From positions 186,001-250,000 of the forward strand of contig NTJZ01000001.1 of NCBI GenBank assembly GCA_002457215.1: a DNA stretch of 64,000 bases. Direction: 5' to 3'. This document shows positions 20,667 to 30,836 of the stretch, in pieces; the first letter of the stretch is position 1, and each line of letters starts with the position of its first letter. The notes under the pieces were generated by a model, which searched no databases, was not told the origin of the DNA, and saw only the letters and a list, made by a program, of their open reading frames with translations. Source of the DNA: OM182 bacterium MED-G28 (lineage in GTDB: Bacteria > Pseudomonadota > Gammaproteobacteria > Pseudomonadales > Pseudohongiellaceae). Position numbers and translations under genes: made by a program.

Positions 20667-21623
20667 TTACTGTGTACTTAGAATTATCACGCCAGTTACT
20701 AACAGATTAACTAACGAAAGCGGCAACAAGAACAGCCAGCCATAAGTCATTAACTGATCATAACGCGGACGTGGAACCGCAGCTCGCATTAATATAAAAA
20801 AAGCGATAAACCCAAAAGCTTTAATGGCGAACCAAATAATAGGCGGCAAGAAAGTTGGGCCTAACCAACCACCAAAAAACAAAACCGTAATAAGAGATGC
20901 GATCAGAACCAAGCCGACATATTCTGCAACGAAAAACATGCCAAATTTCATTCCCGAATACTCAGTGTGATAGCCGGCACAAATCTCTTGCTCTGCTTCA
21001 GGGATATCAAATGGCAAACGATGACTTTCCGCAACACCTGCTATAAGAAAAATAACGAAGCCAATGAATTGCGGAATGATGTACCAGCCACCAGACTGTG
21101 CTTCAACAATTTCCCGAAGATTAAAGCTTCCGGCAAGAGCGACAACACCTAGTAATGATATGCCCATGAAGACCTCATAGCTCACCATCTGTGCCGCAGC
21201 TCTCAAACTTCCAAGCAGCGCATACTTGTTATCGGAAGAAAGCCCACCCAACATCACGCTATAAGCACCAAGTGATGCCATCGCCAATACAAATAAGACG
21301 CCAATGTTTGAATCAATTACACCTACATTTGGGGCAAAAGGAATGACGGCAAAGCTCAACAGCACCACCGACATAATTATTCCTGGAGCAATTACAAAAC
21401 TAAATCGATCTGCAAATGGAGGAATCCAATCTTCCTTAGTAAAAATTTTAATCATATCTGCTACTACCTGCAGAGATCCAAACCAGCCGACGCGATTTGG
21501 ACCCAATCGTTCTTGCCAGAAACCGAGTAGTCGTCGCTCTACTGTAATCAATAAAGCGCCAGTAATAATAACGGCGAACAAGATAAGGCCAACAGTTAAG
21601 GGTGAACCGATCTCCAGACTCAT
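20667..21623 (-). CDS. nuoH: NADH-quinone oxidoreductase subunit H
   Basis: Membrane subunit that forms part of the quinone chamber at the junction of the two arms of complex I. The 318-residue protein has about eight helices, the [18 protein letters not shown] loop, and the glutamate-rich quinone loop [15 protein letters not shown]. The ATG at 21623 is clearly the start: GAGGAGGGG, inside the last codons of nuoG, lies eight bases before it. A longer reading from a TTG at 21644 is in frame but unnecessary. Confidence 0.97.
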   Translation of the reverse strand: MSLEIGSPLTVGLILFAVIITGALLITVERRLLGFWQERLGPNRVGWFGSLQVVADMIKIFTKEDWIPPFADRFSFVIAPGIIMSVVLLSFAVIPFAPNVGVIDSNIGVLFVLAMASLGAYSVMLGGLSSDNKYALLGSLRAAAQMVSYEVFMGISLLGVVALAGSFNLREIVEAQSGGWYIIPQFIGFVIFLIAGVAESHRLPFDIPEAEQEICAGYHTEYSGMKFGMFFVAEYVGLVLIASLITVLFFGGWLGPTFLPPIIWFAIKAFGFIAFFILMRAAVPRPRYDQLMTYGWLFLLPLSLVNLLVTGVIILSTQ

Positions 21624-21625
21624 AA

Positions 21626-24340
21626 CTAGTACCCCTCCTCGCAAAGATCGCTCACGATCAATCCTTGGATTCCACGCTTCATCTTTGCTTCTGTGACTTT
21701 ACTTAATGCGATGGTAGTACCCAAAGAATGGCGATCAATGTCATTGTCGCCGCAGTACACTGCTACCGTTCCTTGTTTCATTTTTGATCTAATACAAGCG
21801 ATAGCGATATTGCCATTACCATCAAGGCTTACACTATCACCCTGATTAAGATCTAGAGATTTTGCGTCCTTCGGCGATAAAGCCACATAGGCATCGGTCA
21901 TTCGTTCTTGAATAGTATTAGACTTAGCACTTAATTCATCGCTGCCAAAGATCTGATAAGCGACTGCTACTTGGAGATTTTCATTTAGGTTGTTCGGCCG
22001 TTGATCCAAAGACAAATATGAGCCTGTTTCATTTCGCTCAATCAGCAGCTCGCCAACATGGCTCTGTTTTAGATCACCATTGATTTCTTCTTGAAATTTA
22101 CTGATGGACTGATTCGAATTCCAAGCCGGTGACCAGGCAGCACCCAGGACTGCTGAATCCTTAGTCGCGGGGATTCCTTCCATAGAAAAAGACATTACCG
22201 ATTGATCATCCACAGGCTGTTTTGGTTCATGAACGTTTAGGTTTGCCTTCATGGCAGTGCGCCCACTGTAACGATGCGATTGGCGAGGTATCTTCATTCC
22301 CGCAACAAATTGGTTCAGGTCAGGGAGTAGATCGTCTAGCTTATCAAAGTTCTTTGCTTCTTCTGCGCAGCGATTTATCAAGGATTCTATATCACCGGAT
22401 TGTTGATCACTTAACCAGCGCCATGCTGGCAAGGCAGCAGCATGATTTCTATGTACCTGAAAACTTAATTGTGCTCGTCCTTCGTAGTTAACGTAAGTTG
22501 ATTCCTGTTCGGAAAAACTCGTACTTGGCAGGACAAGGCTTGCTTTTGCAGTTGTCGCCGAAGGTAATTGATCAATAACGAGCATTTCTACTTTCTGAAA
22601 TGCCTCATCAATCTTTTGTTTCGCCGCTCGGCGGTACAGATCATTCTCTAGAACTATCGCTTTTTTAGTTTGTCCATTAGAAATTTTTTCCAATGCCGCT
22701 CCTAAACTATTTCGCTCATTCACCAAAAGGCTCATACCGATCGTATTTACTTCCGAAACAAGAAGACACAAATCAATAACATCTCCACGTTTCTCATTAA
22801 GTGCTCTAGCAATATTGGCTGCTGCTTGTAATTGACTGACACTCCCAGAGGTGCTGCCGGCAATGACTAATGGTCGCTTAGCCTCAATTAATTGTGCTGC
22901 GATTTGCGCAACAGAAGCTTCGTCGCTGGACGCCGCCGGTGCATGACCAGATATCCTATTTGCAACTGCTGACGCGATGTTTGCAATTTCCGTAGGTGAA
23001 TCGATTACTATATCGGAAGCAATATCATCTAAGCGAGTGGCATAGCTACTCAAAATAGCTAGCGGGCTGCGATCATGTTGAGCTAACTCCCTTACAGCAG
23101 CATCTTGCCACTGCGGAATATTGCAACCTTCAGCAAGCTCCTTCGCTTTATTTCTAACAGACTGCCTCAACGCTAGTGCAATCCTCGGCGCAACATTAGT
23201 AACATCTTCACCAACAATTATGACAGCATCCGCCAATTCAATTTGTCTAACAGAAGGAGCATTGAACGCCGAATCTTTTGCCAAAGATAGAATAAGCTGT
23301 GTCGCTTCGTGCTCAGCGTCAGAAATCCCTGAATAGAAATTCTCGTCACCTACCAAACAACGCAAGGCAAAATTAGATTCATTACTCGCTCTAGGGCTAG
23401 CAATACCGATTACGTCTGAACCTTGAAAGGTATCGATAGCAGACTGCAACTGACCTTTCGGCACAACAGCTAATTGGCCCTCTTTTCTCGCCAGCGGGGC
23501 TTCGATTCTTTCTTCACTATTTACGTAGTCAAAGCCGAATCGACCTCTGTCACAAATAAAATAACCATTAATTTCTGAGTTATAACGATTAACAATCCTA
23601 CGCAGAGAGCCGTATCTTTCACCAGGAGTGGTGTTACAACCAATTGCGCAACCAGTGCATACGCTCGGTGCAGTTTGCAAATCCCATTTCCGGGCATAAT
23701 TTGAACTGAAAGCTTTGTCAGTGAACACACCGGTTGGGCAAACTTCGACAAGATTGCCGCTAAATTCACTTTCAAGGACGCCTTCTTCATGACGCCCAAA
23801 ATAGGTATGGTGATGCGATGCCTGTGCAGACAGATCTGTACCTCCTGCATAGTCATCATAAAATCTCACACACCGATAACAAGTAATGCAGCGATTCATT
23901 TCATGATTAATGAACGGACCTAAATATTGATTTCTATGAGTAACTTTCTTTTTGTCATAGCGACGATAATTATGGCCAGACATTAGTGTCATATCTTGCA
24001 AATGACACTCGCCACCCTCTTCGCATACTGGGCAATCATGAGGGTGACTGATCATCAAGCTTTCGATCACACGCTCACGCATGTCTTTAGCCTGGGGGTC
24101 TTCTACTGAAATTATTGAACCTTCGCTTGCTGGCGTCATACAAGCCATTACCAGCATGCCTTCTTTATCTTCAGTATCACGATACTGTTTCACTGCGCAT
24201 TGACGACAGGCACCGACAGAGCCCATGCAGGGATGCCAACAGAAATAAGGCAGGTCAAGACCCTGCGACAGACATTCCTGTAACAGATTGTTATTGGGAT
24301 TTACTTCGTATTCGATCCCATCAATAACAATTTTGGCCAT
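21626..24340 (-). CDS. nuoG: NADH-quinone oxidoreductase subunit G
   Basis: The largest peripheral subunit of complex I, 904 residues, carrying several iron-sulfur clusters. The N-terminal 2Fe-2S ligands are C34, C45, C48 and C67. The HxxxCxxC motif and the [15 protein letters not shown] cluster site follow. The next cluster ligands are in NRCITCYRC, then [10 protein letters not shown] (about 228-237, the N7 type site seen in E. coli-like enzymes). A molybdopterin-oxidoreductase-like domain without cofactor makes up the rest. The start follows GGAG by six bases. Confidence 0.97.
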   Translation of the reverse strand: MAKIVIDGIEYEVNPNNNLLQECLSQGLDLPYFCWHPCMGSVGACRQCAVKQYRDTEDKEGMLVMACMTPASEGSIISVEDPQAKDMRERVIESLMISHPHDCPVCEEGGECHLQDMTLMSGHNYRRYDKKKVTHRNQYLGPFINHEMNRCITCYRCVRFYDDYAGGTDLSAQASHHHTYFGRHEEGVLESEFSGNLVEVCPTGVFTDKAFSSNYARKWDLQTAPSVCTGCAIGCNTTPGERYGSLRRIVNRYNSEINGYFICDRGRFGFDYVNSEERIEAPLARKEGQLAVVPKGQLQSAIDTFQGSDVIGIASPRASNESNFALRCLVGDENFYSGISDAEHEATQLILSLAKDSAFNAPSVRQIELADAVIIVGEDVTNVAPRIALALRQSVRNKAKELAEGCNIPQWQDAAVRELAQHDRSPLAILSSYATRLDDIASDIVIDSPTEIANIASAVANRISGHAPAASSDEASVAQIAAQLIEAKRPLVIAGSTSGSVSQLQAAANIARALNEKRGDVIDLCLLVSEVNTIGMSLLVNERNSLGAALEKISNGQTKKAIVLENDLYRRAAKQKIDEAFQKVEMLVIDQLPSATTAKASLVLPSTSFSEQESTYVNYEGRAQLSFQVHRNHAAALPAWRWLSDQQSGDIESLINRCAEEAKNFDKLDDLLPDLNQFVAGMKIPRQSHRYSGRTAMKANLNVHEPKQPVDDQSVMSFSMEGIPATKDSAVLGAAWSPAWNSNQSISKFQEEINGDLKQSHVGELLIERNETGSYLSLDQRPNNLNENLQVAVAYQIFGSDELSAKSNTIQERMTDAYVALSPKDAKSLDLNQGDSVSLDGNGNIAIACIRSKMKQGTVAVYCGDNDIDRHSLGTTIALSKVTEAKMKRGIQGLIVSDLCEEGY

Positions 24341-24424
24341 TCATTACTCCACTATACTTTTAATATCTTTCTATACTTTCGTGTTACCAAGTGCTCACCT
24401 CGCCCCTTGCTAACATTCAGATTA

Positions 24425-25705
24425 CTAATGCCTGTAAGGACAGCGCTTCTCTTTAATATGTTTATCAAAATCATCCGCAAAATACTTAAGCCCGCTACCT
24501 AAAGGAGCTGTAGCTCCAGGAGCCAATGCGCAAAATGTGCGACCAGGCCCCAAATAATCAACGTGCTCATGAAGTATTTGCAAGTCTTTTCTCGTGCCAC
24601 GACCACTTTCGAATTCATTAAAGATCTCATCCACCCACGGCAGACCATCACGGCACGGCGTACAGAAACCACAAGACTCATGGGAGAAAAATTTCATCAA
24701 GTTGCCTACCATACCAACTGGGCAGGTCTCGTTATCTAAGAGTATCATTGTGCCAGTTGCTAAACGGCTTCCGGCCTTTGCAATCTCGTCATAATCTAAT
24801 TTTAGATCAAGGTGTTCAGGCAACATAAAATCTGTAGATCCGCCACCCGGAAGAAAGGCTCGCAACTCCAAGCCATCGCGCATGCCACCACCGTATTCTT
24901 CAACTAACTGTCGAATTGGCAAACCTAAAGGTAACTCCCAGCAACCGGGCGTTTTTACCTTGCCGCTAATTCCAAATAATTTGGTGCCATGATCATTGCC
25001 TTTTGTCAGGCCGTGATACCAATCCACACCATAAGTCAAAATACCTGGCAGATTGCAGATTGTTTCCACGTTATTGACAATGGTCGGCTTACCCCAAAGG
25101 CCGCTAACCTGAGGAAAAGGAGGCTTTGCTCTTGGGTTAGCTCGCTTTCCCTCTAGCGCATTCAACAACGCCGTTTCTTCGCCGCAAATATAGCGGCCAG
25201 CGCTCGTGTGTAGAATAATATCCAGGTCAAAGCCGGTACCTTGAATGTTCTTACCAAGGTAGCCACGCTCATAAGCTTCAGCGATAGCGTTCTTTAGTGC
25301 CTTTTCAGAAACCTTATATTCGCCCCTTAAAAAAATGTAAGCCGTGCTGGCCTGAATCGTGTAAGCACCGATTATCATGCCTTCAATAAGTAAATGCGGA
25401 TCCCCTTCCATCAATAGCCGATCTTTAAATGTGCCCGGCTCCATTTCGTCCGCATTAACTACAAAATATTTTTGCTTCGGTGCGCTATCGCCCCGGGGCA
25501 CAAAACTCCACTTGAGACCAGTTGGAAATCCTGCTCCACCTCGGCCCTTCAAACCAGAATCCTTGACAATTTGCATGACATTGTCAGGGCTCAATCCTTC
25601 TGCTATTGCCTTAATACTTTGATAACCATCGCTGGCTTCATAAGCGGCAATATCTAAAGGCGGCCTAGACATATCGATGTTTTTTGTTAAAGGTTTTGTT
25701 ACCAC
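24425..25705 (-). CDS. nuoF: NADH-quinone oxidoreductase subunit F
   Basis: Holds FMN and cluster N3 and receives electrons from NADH. The 426-residue protein has the NADH/FMN loop GRGGAGFPTG at about 54-63, the FMN-binding NADEMEPGTFKDR and the N3 ligands SCGFCTPC near 342-349 with a further cysteine near 389. I use the GTG at 25705. An ATG at codon 12 would also fit but has no visible ribosome binding site. It lies 15 bases after nuoE. Confidence 0.97.
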   Translation of the reverse strand: MVTKPLTKNIDMSRPPLDIAAYEASDGYQSIKAIAEGLSPDNVMQIVKDSGLKGRGGAGFPTGLKWSFVPRGDSAPKQKYFVVNADEMEPGTFKDRLLMEGDPHLLIEGMIIGAYTIQASTAYIFLRGEYKVSEKALKNAIAEAYERGYLGKNIQGTGFDLDIILHTSAGRYICGEETALLNALEGKRANPRAKPPFPQVSGLWGKPTIVNNVETICNLPGILTYGVDWYHGLTKGNDHGTKLFGISGKVKTPGCWELPLGLPIRQLVEEYGGGMRDGLELRAFLPGGGSTDFMLPEHLDLKLDYDEIAKAGSRLATGTMILLDNETCPVGMVGNLMKFFSHESCGFCTPCRDGLPWVDEIFNEFESGRGTRKDLQILHEHVDYLGPGRTFCALAPGATAPLGSGLKYFADDFDKHIKEKRCPYRH

Positions 25706-25720
25706 TTTATATCCCGCTAT

Positions 25721-26236
25721 TTATTCTTTACTTTTGTATTCAGAAAAAATCTCATCAACTTTTCCCTCAGTGAGGTTTCTATGAAGATCGTCACCTACCA
25801 TCATTACTGGCGCATGGTCACAATCACCTAAGCATGGCACTGGCAAGAATGTGAAATCACCATTATCTGTAGTACCACCAAAATCAATATCAAGTTTGCC
25901 ATTTATATATGAACGCATAGATTCAGAACCCATAATCCAGCAACTCACGCTATTGCAAAACAGGATCACATTACGCCCAACGGGTTGACGATAAACCAAG
26001 TTAAAAAACGTCGCCACACTCTCTAAATCACTGACCGGGATATCCAAAAATTTGGAAATTCCCAGCAGACTCTCGTCTGACACCCAGCCCTGGTGCTTTT
26101 GCACAATCTTCAATGCTTCTAACCCGACCGCCTGCTTGTCCGGGTAGAGCTGCATCTCATGTTCTATCTCTTTAATTTCTTCAGCACAAAGTTTGCGCGC
26201 CTGCGTTGCAGTGCTCGCGATCACACTTGCCTGCAT
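25721..26236 (-). CDS. nuoE: NADH-quinone oxidoreductase subunit E
   Basis: Thioredoxin-fold subunit with 2Fe-2S cluster N1a. From the chosen start the ligands are C94, C99, C135 and C139. An upstream in-frame ATG at 26257 overlaps the nuoCD stop, but AAGGAG lies six bases before the ATG at 26236, giving a 171-residue protein. Both readings differ only at the N-terminus. Confidence 0.96.
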   Translation of the reverse strand: MQASVIASTATQARKLCAEEIKEIEHEMQLYPDKQAVGLEALKIVQKHQGWVSDESLLGISKFLDIPVSDLESVATFFNLVYRQPVGRNVILFCNSVSCWIMGSESMRSYINGKLDIDFGGTTDNGDFTFLPVPCLGDCDHAPVMMVGDDLHRNLTEGKVDEIFSEYKSKE

Positions 26237-26253
26237 GTTCGCTCCTTTTGAAC

Positions 26254-28032
26254 TCATCGATCTACATCCGCCATAACAAAATCGATACTGGCAATAATGG
26301 CAATTAAATCAGCTACCATGAAACCTCTACTGATCTCAGGAATCATCTGCAAATGTGCAAATGATGGTGTGCGGATGCGTGTTCTATAGGAAGTGGTATT
26401 ACCATCGCTTACGAGATAATAACTATTAATCCCTTTTGTCCCTTCTATCGCCGTAGTGACTTCGTTTGGGGGTATAACAGGGCCCCAGCTCACACTGAGA
26501 AAGTGATTAATGAGCGTTTCGATGTCTTGCATTGTCTTCTCTTTTCGCGGCGGTGTAGTTAACGGGTGGTCTGCTTTATAATCACCGCTCGGCATATTAT
26601 CGAGACATTGCTTAATGATACGCAGACTCTGACGCATTTCTTCAACACGAATCGCACAACGATCATAACAATCACCGTTAACCGCTATAGGCACATCAAA
26701 TTCAAAATTCTCATAACCGCTATATGGTCGGTCTTTGCGAAAGTCCCATTCAAATCCAGTTGCTCGCAGTCCCGCTCCGGTGACACCCCAGTCGAACGCC
26801 TGCTGAGTGTTATAACAGCCAACACCCTGGGTGCGACGTTTTAAGATTCCGTTGTTAAGCACCATGGCATCATATTCATCGATCCTTGGCGGCATAAAAT
26901 CTAATAACTCTTGAATTCTCTTCTCCCAGCCCTGAGGGAGGTCTTGCGCAACACCACCAATACGAAACCAGCCTGGATGCATTCGAGCACCACAAATTGA
27001 CTCAATAATATTGAATATCCGTTCGCGCTCCACAAACATGTAAAAGATAGGTGACAGTTGCCCCACATCTTGGGCAAAGGTTCCGTAGAACAGCAAATGG
27101 CTACAAATCCTGAACATCTCGGCCAGCATGATACGAATTGTTTTTACTCGCTCAGGAACCTGTATGCCTGCCATTTGCTCGACGGCCATGACATAAGGGA
27201 GGTTATTCATTACACCGCCGAGATAATCAATACGATCGGTATAAGGAATAAACGTATGCCAGGATTGCCTCTCTCCCATCTTTTCAGCACCTCGATGGTG
27301 ATAACCAATGTCTGGCACCGCATCGACTAAGATTTCACCATCTAACTGCAGAGCAATACGAAATGCGCCATGCACGCTGGGATGGTTGGGTCCGAGGTTA
27401 AGAAACATAAATTCTGAATCTTCTGACTTGCGCTTCATACCCCATTCTTCTGGTTTGAACAACAAGGCTTCTTGTTCGACATCTGCCTTCTCATCATCCA
27501 GTGAGAATGGTTCCATCTCAGTAGCTCTAGCTGGATGTTCTTTTCTCAGAGCATGACCTTCCCATGTTGGCGGAAGCACAATGCGATAGAGGTTAGGGTG
27601 TCCTTCGAAATTGATGCCGAACATGTCCCAAGTTTCTCGCTCATACCAATTCGCAGCCGGCCAAAGCCCAATAATCGAAGGCAGATTTAGGTCTGCATCT
27701 ATCAACGGTACTTTTATGCGGATGTCACAATTACCCGAAAAGGACATGAGGTGGTAGACCACCGTAAATTCTGAGGGCGGCTGATCACTCCGGTGTACCC
27801 GCAGGCGCTCATCAATAGCCGTAATATCGAAAAGCATCTCAAATTTAGGCTGAATATCGTCGCGCAGAGCTCTAAGAAACGTGATCAGATGCTGTCGATC
27901 AATCCAGACGGTAGGAATACCATCACAAGTAGACTGCTCCGCCACAATTCGATCCCCAAATTTTTGGCGTAACTTAGCCAGCAATTCATCTGAATTGCTT
28001 GTTGGGTATGTAGATTGCGTAGCGACTTCCAT
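26254..28032 (-). CDS. nuoCD: NADH-quinone oxidoreductase fused subunit C/D
   Basis: A 592-residue fusion of the 30 kDa subunit C (about residues 1-190, with the signature [11 protein letters not shown]) and the 49 kDa subunit D (from about 205, with [15 protein letters not shown] and the quinone-site histidine). The C-terminal [11 protein letters not shown] and DFVMADVDR are those of NuoD. The fused form is usual in gamma-proteobacteria with E. coli-type operons and supports that placement. Confidence 0.98.
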   Translation of the reverse strand: MEVATQSTYPTSNSDELLAKLRQKFGDRIVAEQSTCDGIPTVWIDRQHLITFLRALRDDIQPKFEMLFDITAIDERLRVHRSDQPPSEFTVVYHLMSFSGNCDIRIKVPLIDADLNLPSIIGLWPAANWYERETWDMFGINFEGHPNLYRIVLPPTWEGHALRKEHPARATEMEPFSLDDEKADVEQEALLFKPEEWGMKRKSEDSEFMFLNLGPNHPSVHGAFRIALQLDGEILVDAVPDIGYHHRGAEKMGERQSWHTFIPYTDRIDYLGGVMNNLPYVMAVEQMAGIQVPERVKTIRIMLAEMFRICSHLLFYGTFAQDVGQLSPIFYMFVERERIFNIIESICGARMHPGWFRIGGVAQDLPQGWEKRIQELLDFMPPRIDEYDAMVLNNGILKRRTQGVGCYNTQQAFDWGVTGAGLRATGFEWDFRKDRPYSGYENFEFDVPIAVNGDCYDRCAIRVEEMRQSLRIIKQCLDNMPSGDYKADHPLTTPPRKEKTMQDIETLINHFLSVSWGPVIPPNEVTTAIEGTKGINSYYLVSDGNTTSYRTRIRTPSFAHLQMIPEISRGFMVADLIAIIASIDFVMADVDR

Positions 28033-28094
28033 TGCTTCTCTAATTGTGACTATCTATTTTCAGGTACGAAGTTAACTATTTGTTTTATAGTTTT

Positions 28095-28736
28095 TTAAAC
28101 CTTATCTGGTGCTCTTAACTCAGTGGCAGCAATACGCTCAGGACCACGCACTTCACGCTGCACAGGGTGATCTTCTTTCTGTATAATTCCTTGTTCATTA
28201 ATCACCCAACTCAATGGCCTTCTTTCTCGACCAATGGATTCTTGTAATAGAATTAAACCTTGTAGCAGCGCTTCTGGACGCGGCGGGCATCCAGACACAT
28301 AAACATCGACTGGCAAGAACTTATCAACTCCCTGAACCACCGAATAGATATCGTACATTCCCCCAGAATTAGCGCACGAGCCCATAGATATTACCCATTT
28401 CGGCTCTAACAACTGGTCATAAAGAAGCCTTACAACCGGCGCCATTTTTCGAAAGACAGTGCCAGCGATAACAATCATGTCAGCCTGACGAGGCGTACCC
28501 CGAATCACCTCCGCACCAAAGCGGGCCAGGTCGTGCCTGGCAGTAAAAGCAGTCGCCATTTCCACATAACAACAGGAAAGGCCAAAATTGAAAGGCCAAA
28601 TAGAGTTCTTACGACCCCAGGAAACCATATCTTCTAATTTTGCCATCATGACATTCTGGCGAATGAAGTCGTCTACTGAATTTCCGCCTGGCTGGGGTGA
28701 CTTGGACTCATTTACTGATTGAAGCTCCCAATTCAT
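28095..28736 (-). CDS. nuoB: NADH-quinone oxidoreductase subunit B
   Basis: Carries cluster N2, the last iron-sulfur centre before quinone. The ligands are the tandem cysteines C55-C56 (LSCCYVEM), C121 ([12 protein letters not shown]) and C150 ([10 protein letters not shown]). The 213-residue protein has the usual acidic N-terminal lead. Its ATG overlaps the nuoA stop (ATGA), with AGGA upstream. Confidence 0.98.
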   Translation of the reverse strand: MNWELQSVNESKSPQPGGNSVDDFIRQNVMMAKLEDMVSWGRKNSIWPFNFGLSCCYVEMATAFTARHDLARFGAEVIRGTPRQADMIVIAGTVFRKMAPVVRLLYDQLLEPKWVISMGSCANSGGMYDIYSVVQGVDKFLPVDVYVSGCPPRPEALLQGLILLQESIGRERRPLSWVINEQGIIQKEDHPVQREVRGPERIAATELRAPDKV

Positions 28737-29182
28737 AGTTTAAATTCCTTTCTGTTGGTAACTCCGCCTGGACCTGATATACCCTGCAGTTCACGTTTCT
28801 GAATACCAGTGCGCCAATCAAGCGCGCCAATTCGCCATAAGTAAAACAAGGCGACAATAAGAATAAAGATAAACACGCTGATCTCGATAAAGCCGAGCCA
28901 CCCTGCCTCTCTAACAGCTACTGCCCAGGCAAAAAGGAAGACTACTTCTAGATCAAAGATGATAAATAGGATAGCAGTTAAGTAAAAATGCACTGAGATT
29001 CTAAATTGCGCAGAGCCAACCGATACAATGCCAGATTCAAAAGGCGTATTCTTATACTTGCGATTTATACGTTGGCCAAGGAAAAAAGAAAGGCCCAACA
29101 TCGTCACAACAACCGTGAGAACCAGCGCTGAATAAAACAAAAATGGCTTAAGGCCATCTAGAAATGTGTTTGTTAGTTCCAA
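28733..29182 (-). CDS. nuoA: NADH-quinone oxidoreductase subunit A
   Basis: Small membrane subunit of complex I with three helices; the TM1-TM2 loop holds the conserved [10 protein letters not shown], which lies by the quinone cavity. The 149-residue protein begins with TTG at 29182, six bases after GGAG. It is the first gene of the nuo operon, so its weak start codon may set the level of the whole unit. The remaining twelve genes follow on the same strand in the E. coli order A-B-CD-E-F-G-H-I-J-K-L-M-N. Confidence 0.96.
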   Translation of the reverse strand: MELTNTFLDGLKPFLFYSALVLTVVVTMLGLSFFLGQRINRKYKNTPFESGIVSVGSAQFRISVHFYLTAILFIIFDLEVVFLFAWAVAVREAGWLGFIEISVFIFILIVALFYLWRIGALDWRTGIQKRELQGISGPGGVTNRKEFKL

Positions 29183-29659
29183 ATTTTACTCCAGTACCTG
29201 AATCACGCAGTTAGAGGTTGAGATCGTAGGTGAGTCATTCGGAGCCTAAAAATGATCAGGGTCAAAGAGTGAAAGAGGCATCCTTCGGTTTGCTCTTCTT
29301 CAGCGGGAATTTGTCCTATGATAGAACCGATAGGACTAAAAGCATTGGTACCAGGTACCAGGGACTGAATGTCACTTCCCATAGCGTTGTTATACAACTT
29401 TATTTAAAACGTTTTTTGCGCTTTTTTCGCGACGTGCAAATACACATCGAGGCGGCCTTTTGAGCGGTTGGAAATGTACACGTAGTGGCCATTGATAGCA
29501 AGCATTTTATCACTGCAAAGCCGCGCCATGTCGCTGTTTTGAGGCTCTCTTCTGTCAATAAATTGACTGACATTTTGTGGCACTCGTTGTGCTACTTAAT
29601 TAATACTATACGAACTGGAATTTTAGATTAGGATAACTGCGGAAAGTTATTAGCCCTCG
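29183..29659 (-). promoter_or_regulatory. Upstream region of the nuo operon
   Basis: The 477 bases between nuoA and the apbE stop hold no convincing gene. They must contain the nuo promoter, but I could not pick a clear -35/-10 pair. Two elements stand out. A hairpin has arms GTCCTAT (29313-29319) and ATAGGAC (29330-29336) with a ten-base loop. A tandem repeat of GGTACCA lies at 29347-29353 and 29354-29360. A GTTGTATAACAAC-like palindrome lies at about 29387-29399. Confidence 0.5.
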
Positions 29660-30718
29660 CTAAAAAGCTCTATTGATATATCCGTCAAAATCTTGGCTTA
29701 CATAGTGATTGAACTCAGCACTTTCGCTGCGATAAATTAGAAAAGCCTTTAAGTTGTTGCGCTCTATAAAACGCCGACTTTCTTCTAAACCCAATACCAT
29801 TAGAGCCGTAGCCAATGCATCTGCGCGAGCTGCCGAGTCATCGAGTACAAATGCTGCCGCTAGGACATCAGAGACTGGCTTTCCTGTCCTTGGATCAATC
29901 TCATGAGAATAGCGAACTCCATCTAATTCAAAAAAATTCCGGTAATCACCAGAACCTGCAAGAGCAATCTTTTCTCCCCGATTGGTTAAAACCTCATAAA
30001 CTTTGACAGGACCATCCAATGGCGTTTCAATAGCAGGCACCCAATCCAAATTACCTGGCTTTAATCCGCTGACTTTGATTTCCCCTCCGATCTCAATGAA
30101 ATAATTGGTCACTCCATGAGATTCTAGATAGACGGCTACTTGATCGACAGCATAACCTTTCGCAATTCCACTCAAATCGATTTTTATAGACTTGGTTTTA
30201 CTAATCTCTGAGTTAGCGATATTCAGTATTAAGTTTTCGACACCAACATTGGTCATTGCATTTTTAATGGCATTATCGCTGGGTAACAGGCTACCCTGCT
30301 CAAATCTGCCTGGTCCAAATCCCCATAGATTAACGACAGGCCCGATTGTTACATCAAAAACTCCGCCGGACTCTATTGCAATTTCTTTAGAAAGCCTAAG
30401 AACTGCCAAGAGGTCATTGGATACAGCGTAAGGACTGTTGATGCCATGCCTATTAAATTTTGACAGTTCTGAGTCTTCGGCGTAAGTGGAAAAAACCTCT
30501 CGATCTAGCTCCAATAAGAGTTCGGCAATGCCACCGCTTAACTCCTCGAGGTTTGTTGAGGTAGGAATATCGACTAATTGAATTTCATAACTCGTTCCCA
30601 TCGTAAACCCAGAAATGCGCTCAATCACAGCCCCCTCTATTGACTCATAGAAAAATATCACCAAAAACAAAGTGAAGAATGCAATGAAAAAACTATGGCG
30701 ACGGATTATTTCGAGCAC
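29660..30718 (-). CDS. apbE: FAD:protein FMN transferase
   Basis: ApbE attaches FMN through a phosphoester bond to threonine or serine in subunits such as NqrB, NqrC, RnfD and RnfG, on the outer face of the membrane. The 352-residue protein has an N-terminal membrane anchor (about 9-25), then FTMGTSYEI, FDVTIGPVVNLWGFG (about 121-135), the conserved DLSGIAKGYAVDQV (181-194) and DPRTGKPVSD. The start is GTG at 30718. No target gene is intact in this window; the rnfG relic lies at the far end of the nuo operon. The target must be elsewhere or lost. Confidence 0.93.
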   Translation of the reverse strand: MLEIIRRHSFFIAFFTLFLVIFFYESIEGAVIERISGFTMGTSYEIQLVDIPTSTNLEELSGGIAELLLELDREVFSTYAEDSELSKFNRHGINSPYAVSNDLLAVLRLSKEIAIESGGVFDVTIGPVVNLWGFGPGRFEQGSLLPSDNAIKNAMTNVGVENLILNIANSEISKTKSIKIDLSGIAKGYAVDQVAVYLESHGVTNYFIEIGGEIKVSGLKPGNLDWVPAIETPLDGPVKVYEVLTNRGEKIALAGSGDYRNFFELDGVRYSHEIDPRTGKPVSDVLAAAFVLDDSAARADALATALMVLGLEESRRFIERNNLKAFLIYRSESAEFNHYVSQDFDGYINRAF

Positions 30719-30836
30719 GAAAACTCTTTTAGCTATAATTTAGATGGACACTTATTACGAACAACTTAAATGGAAGACTGCTATTTTCTAGCATCTTCAT
30801 TGTACAAGAATGTTACTTTCTAGGATTCGGCTAAGC

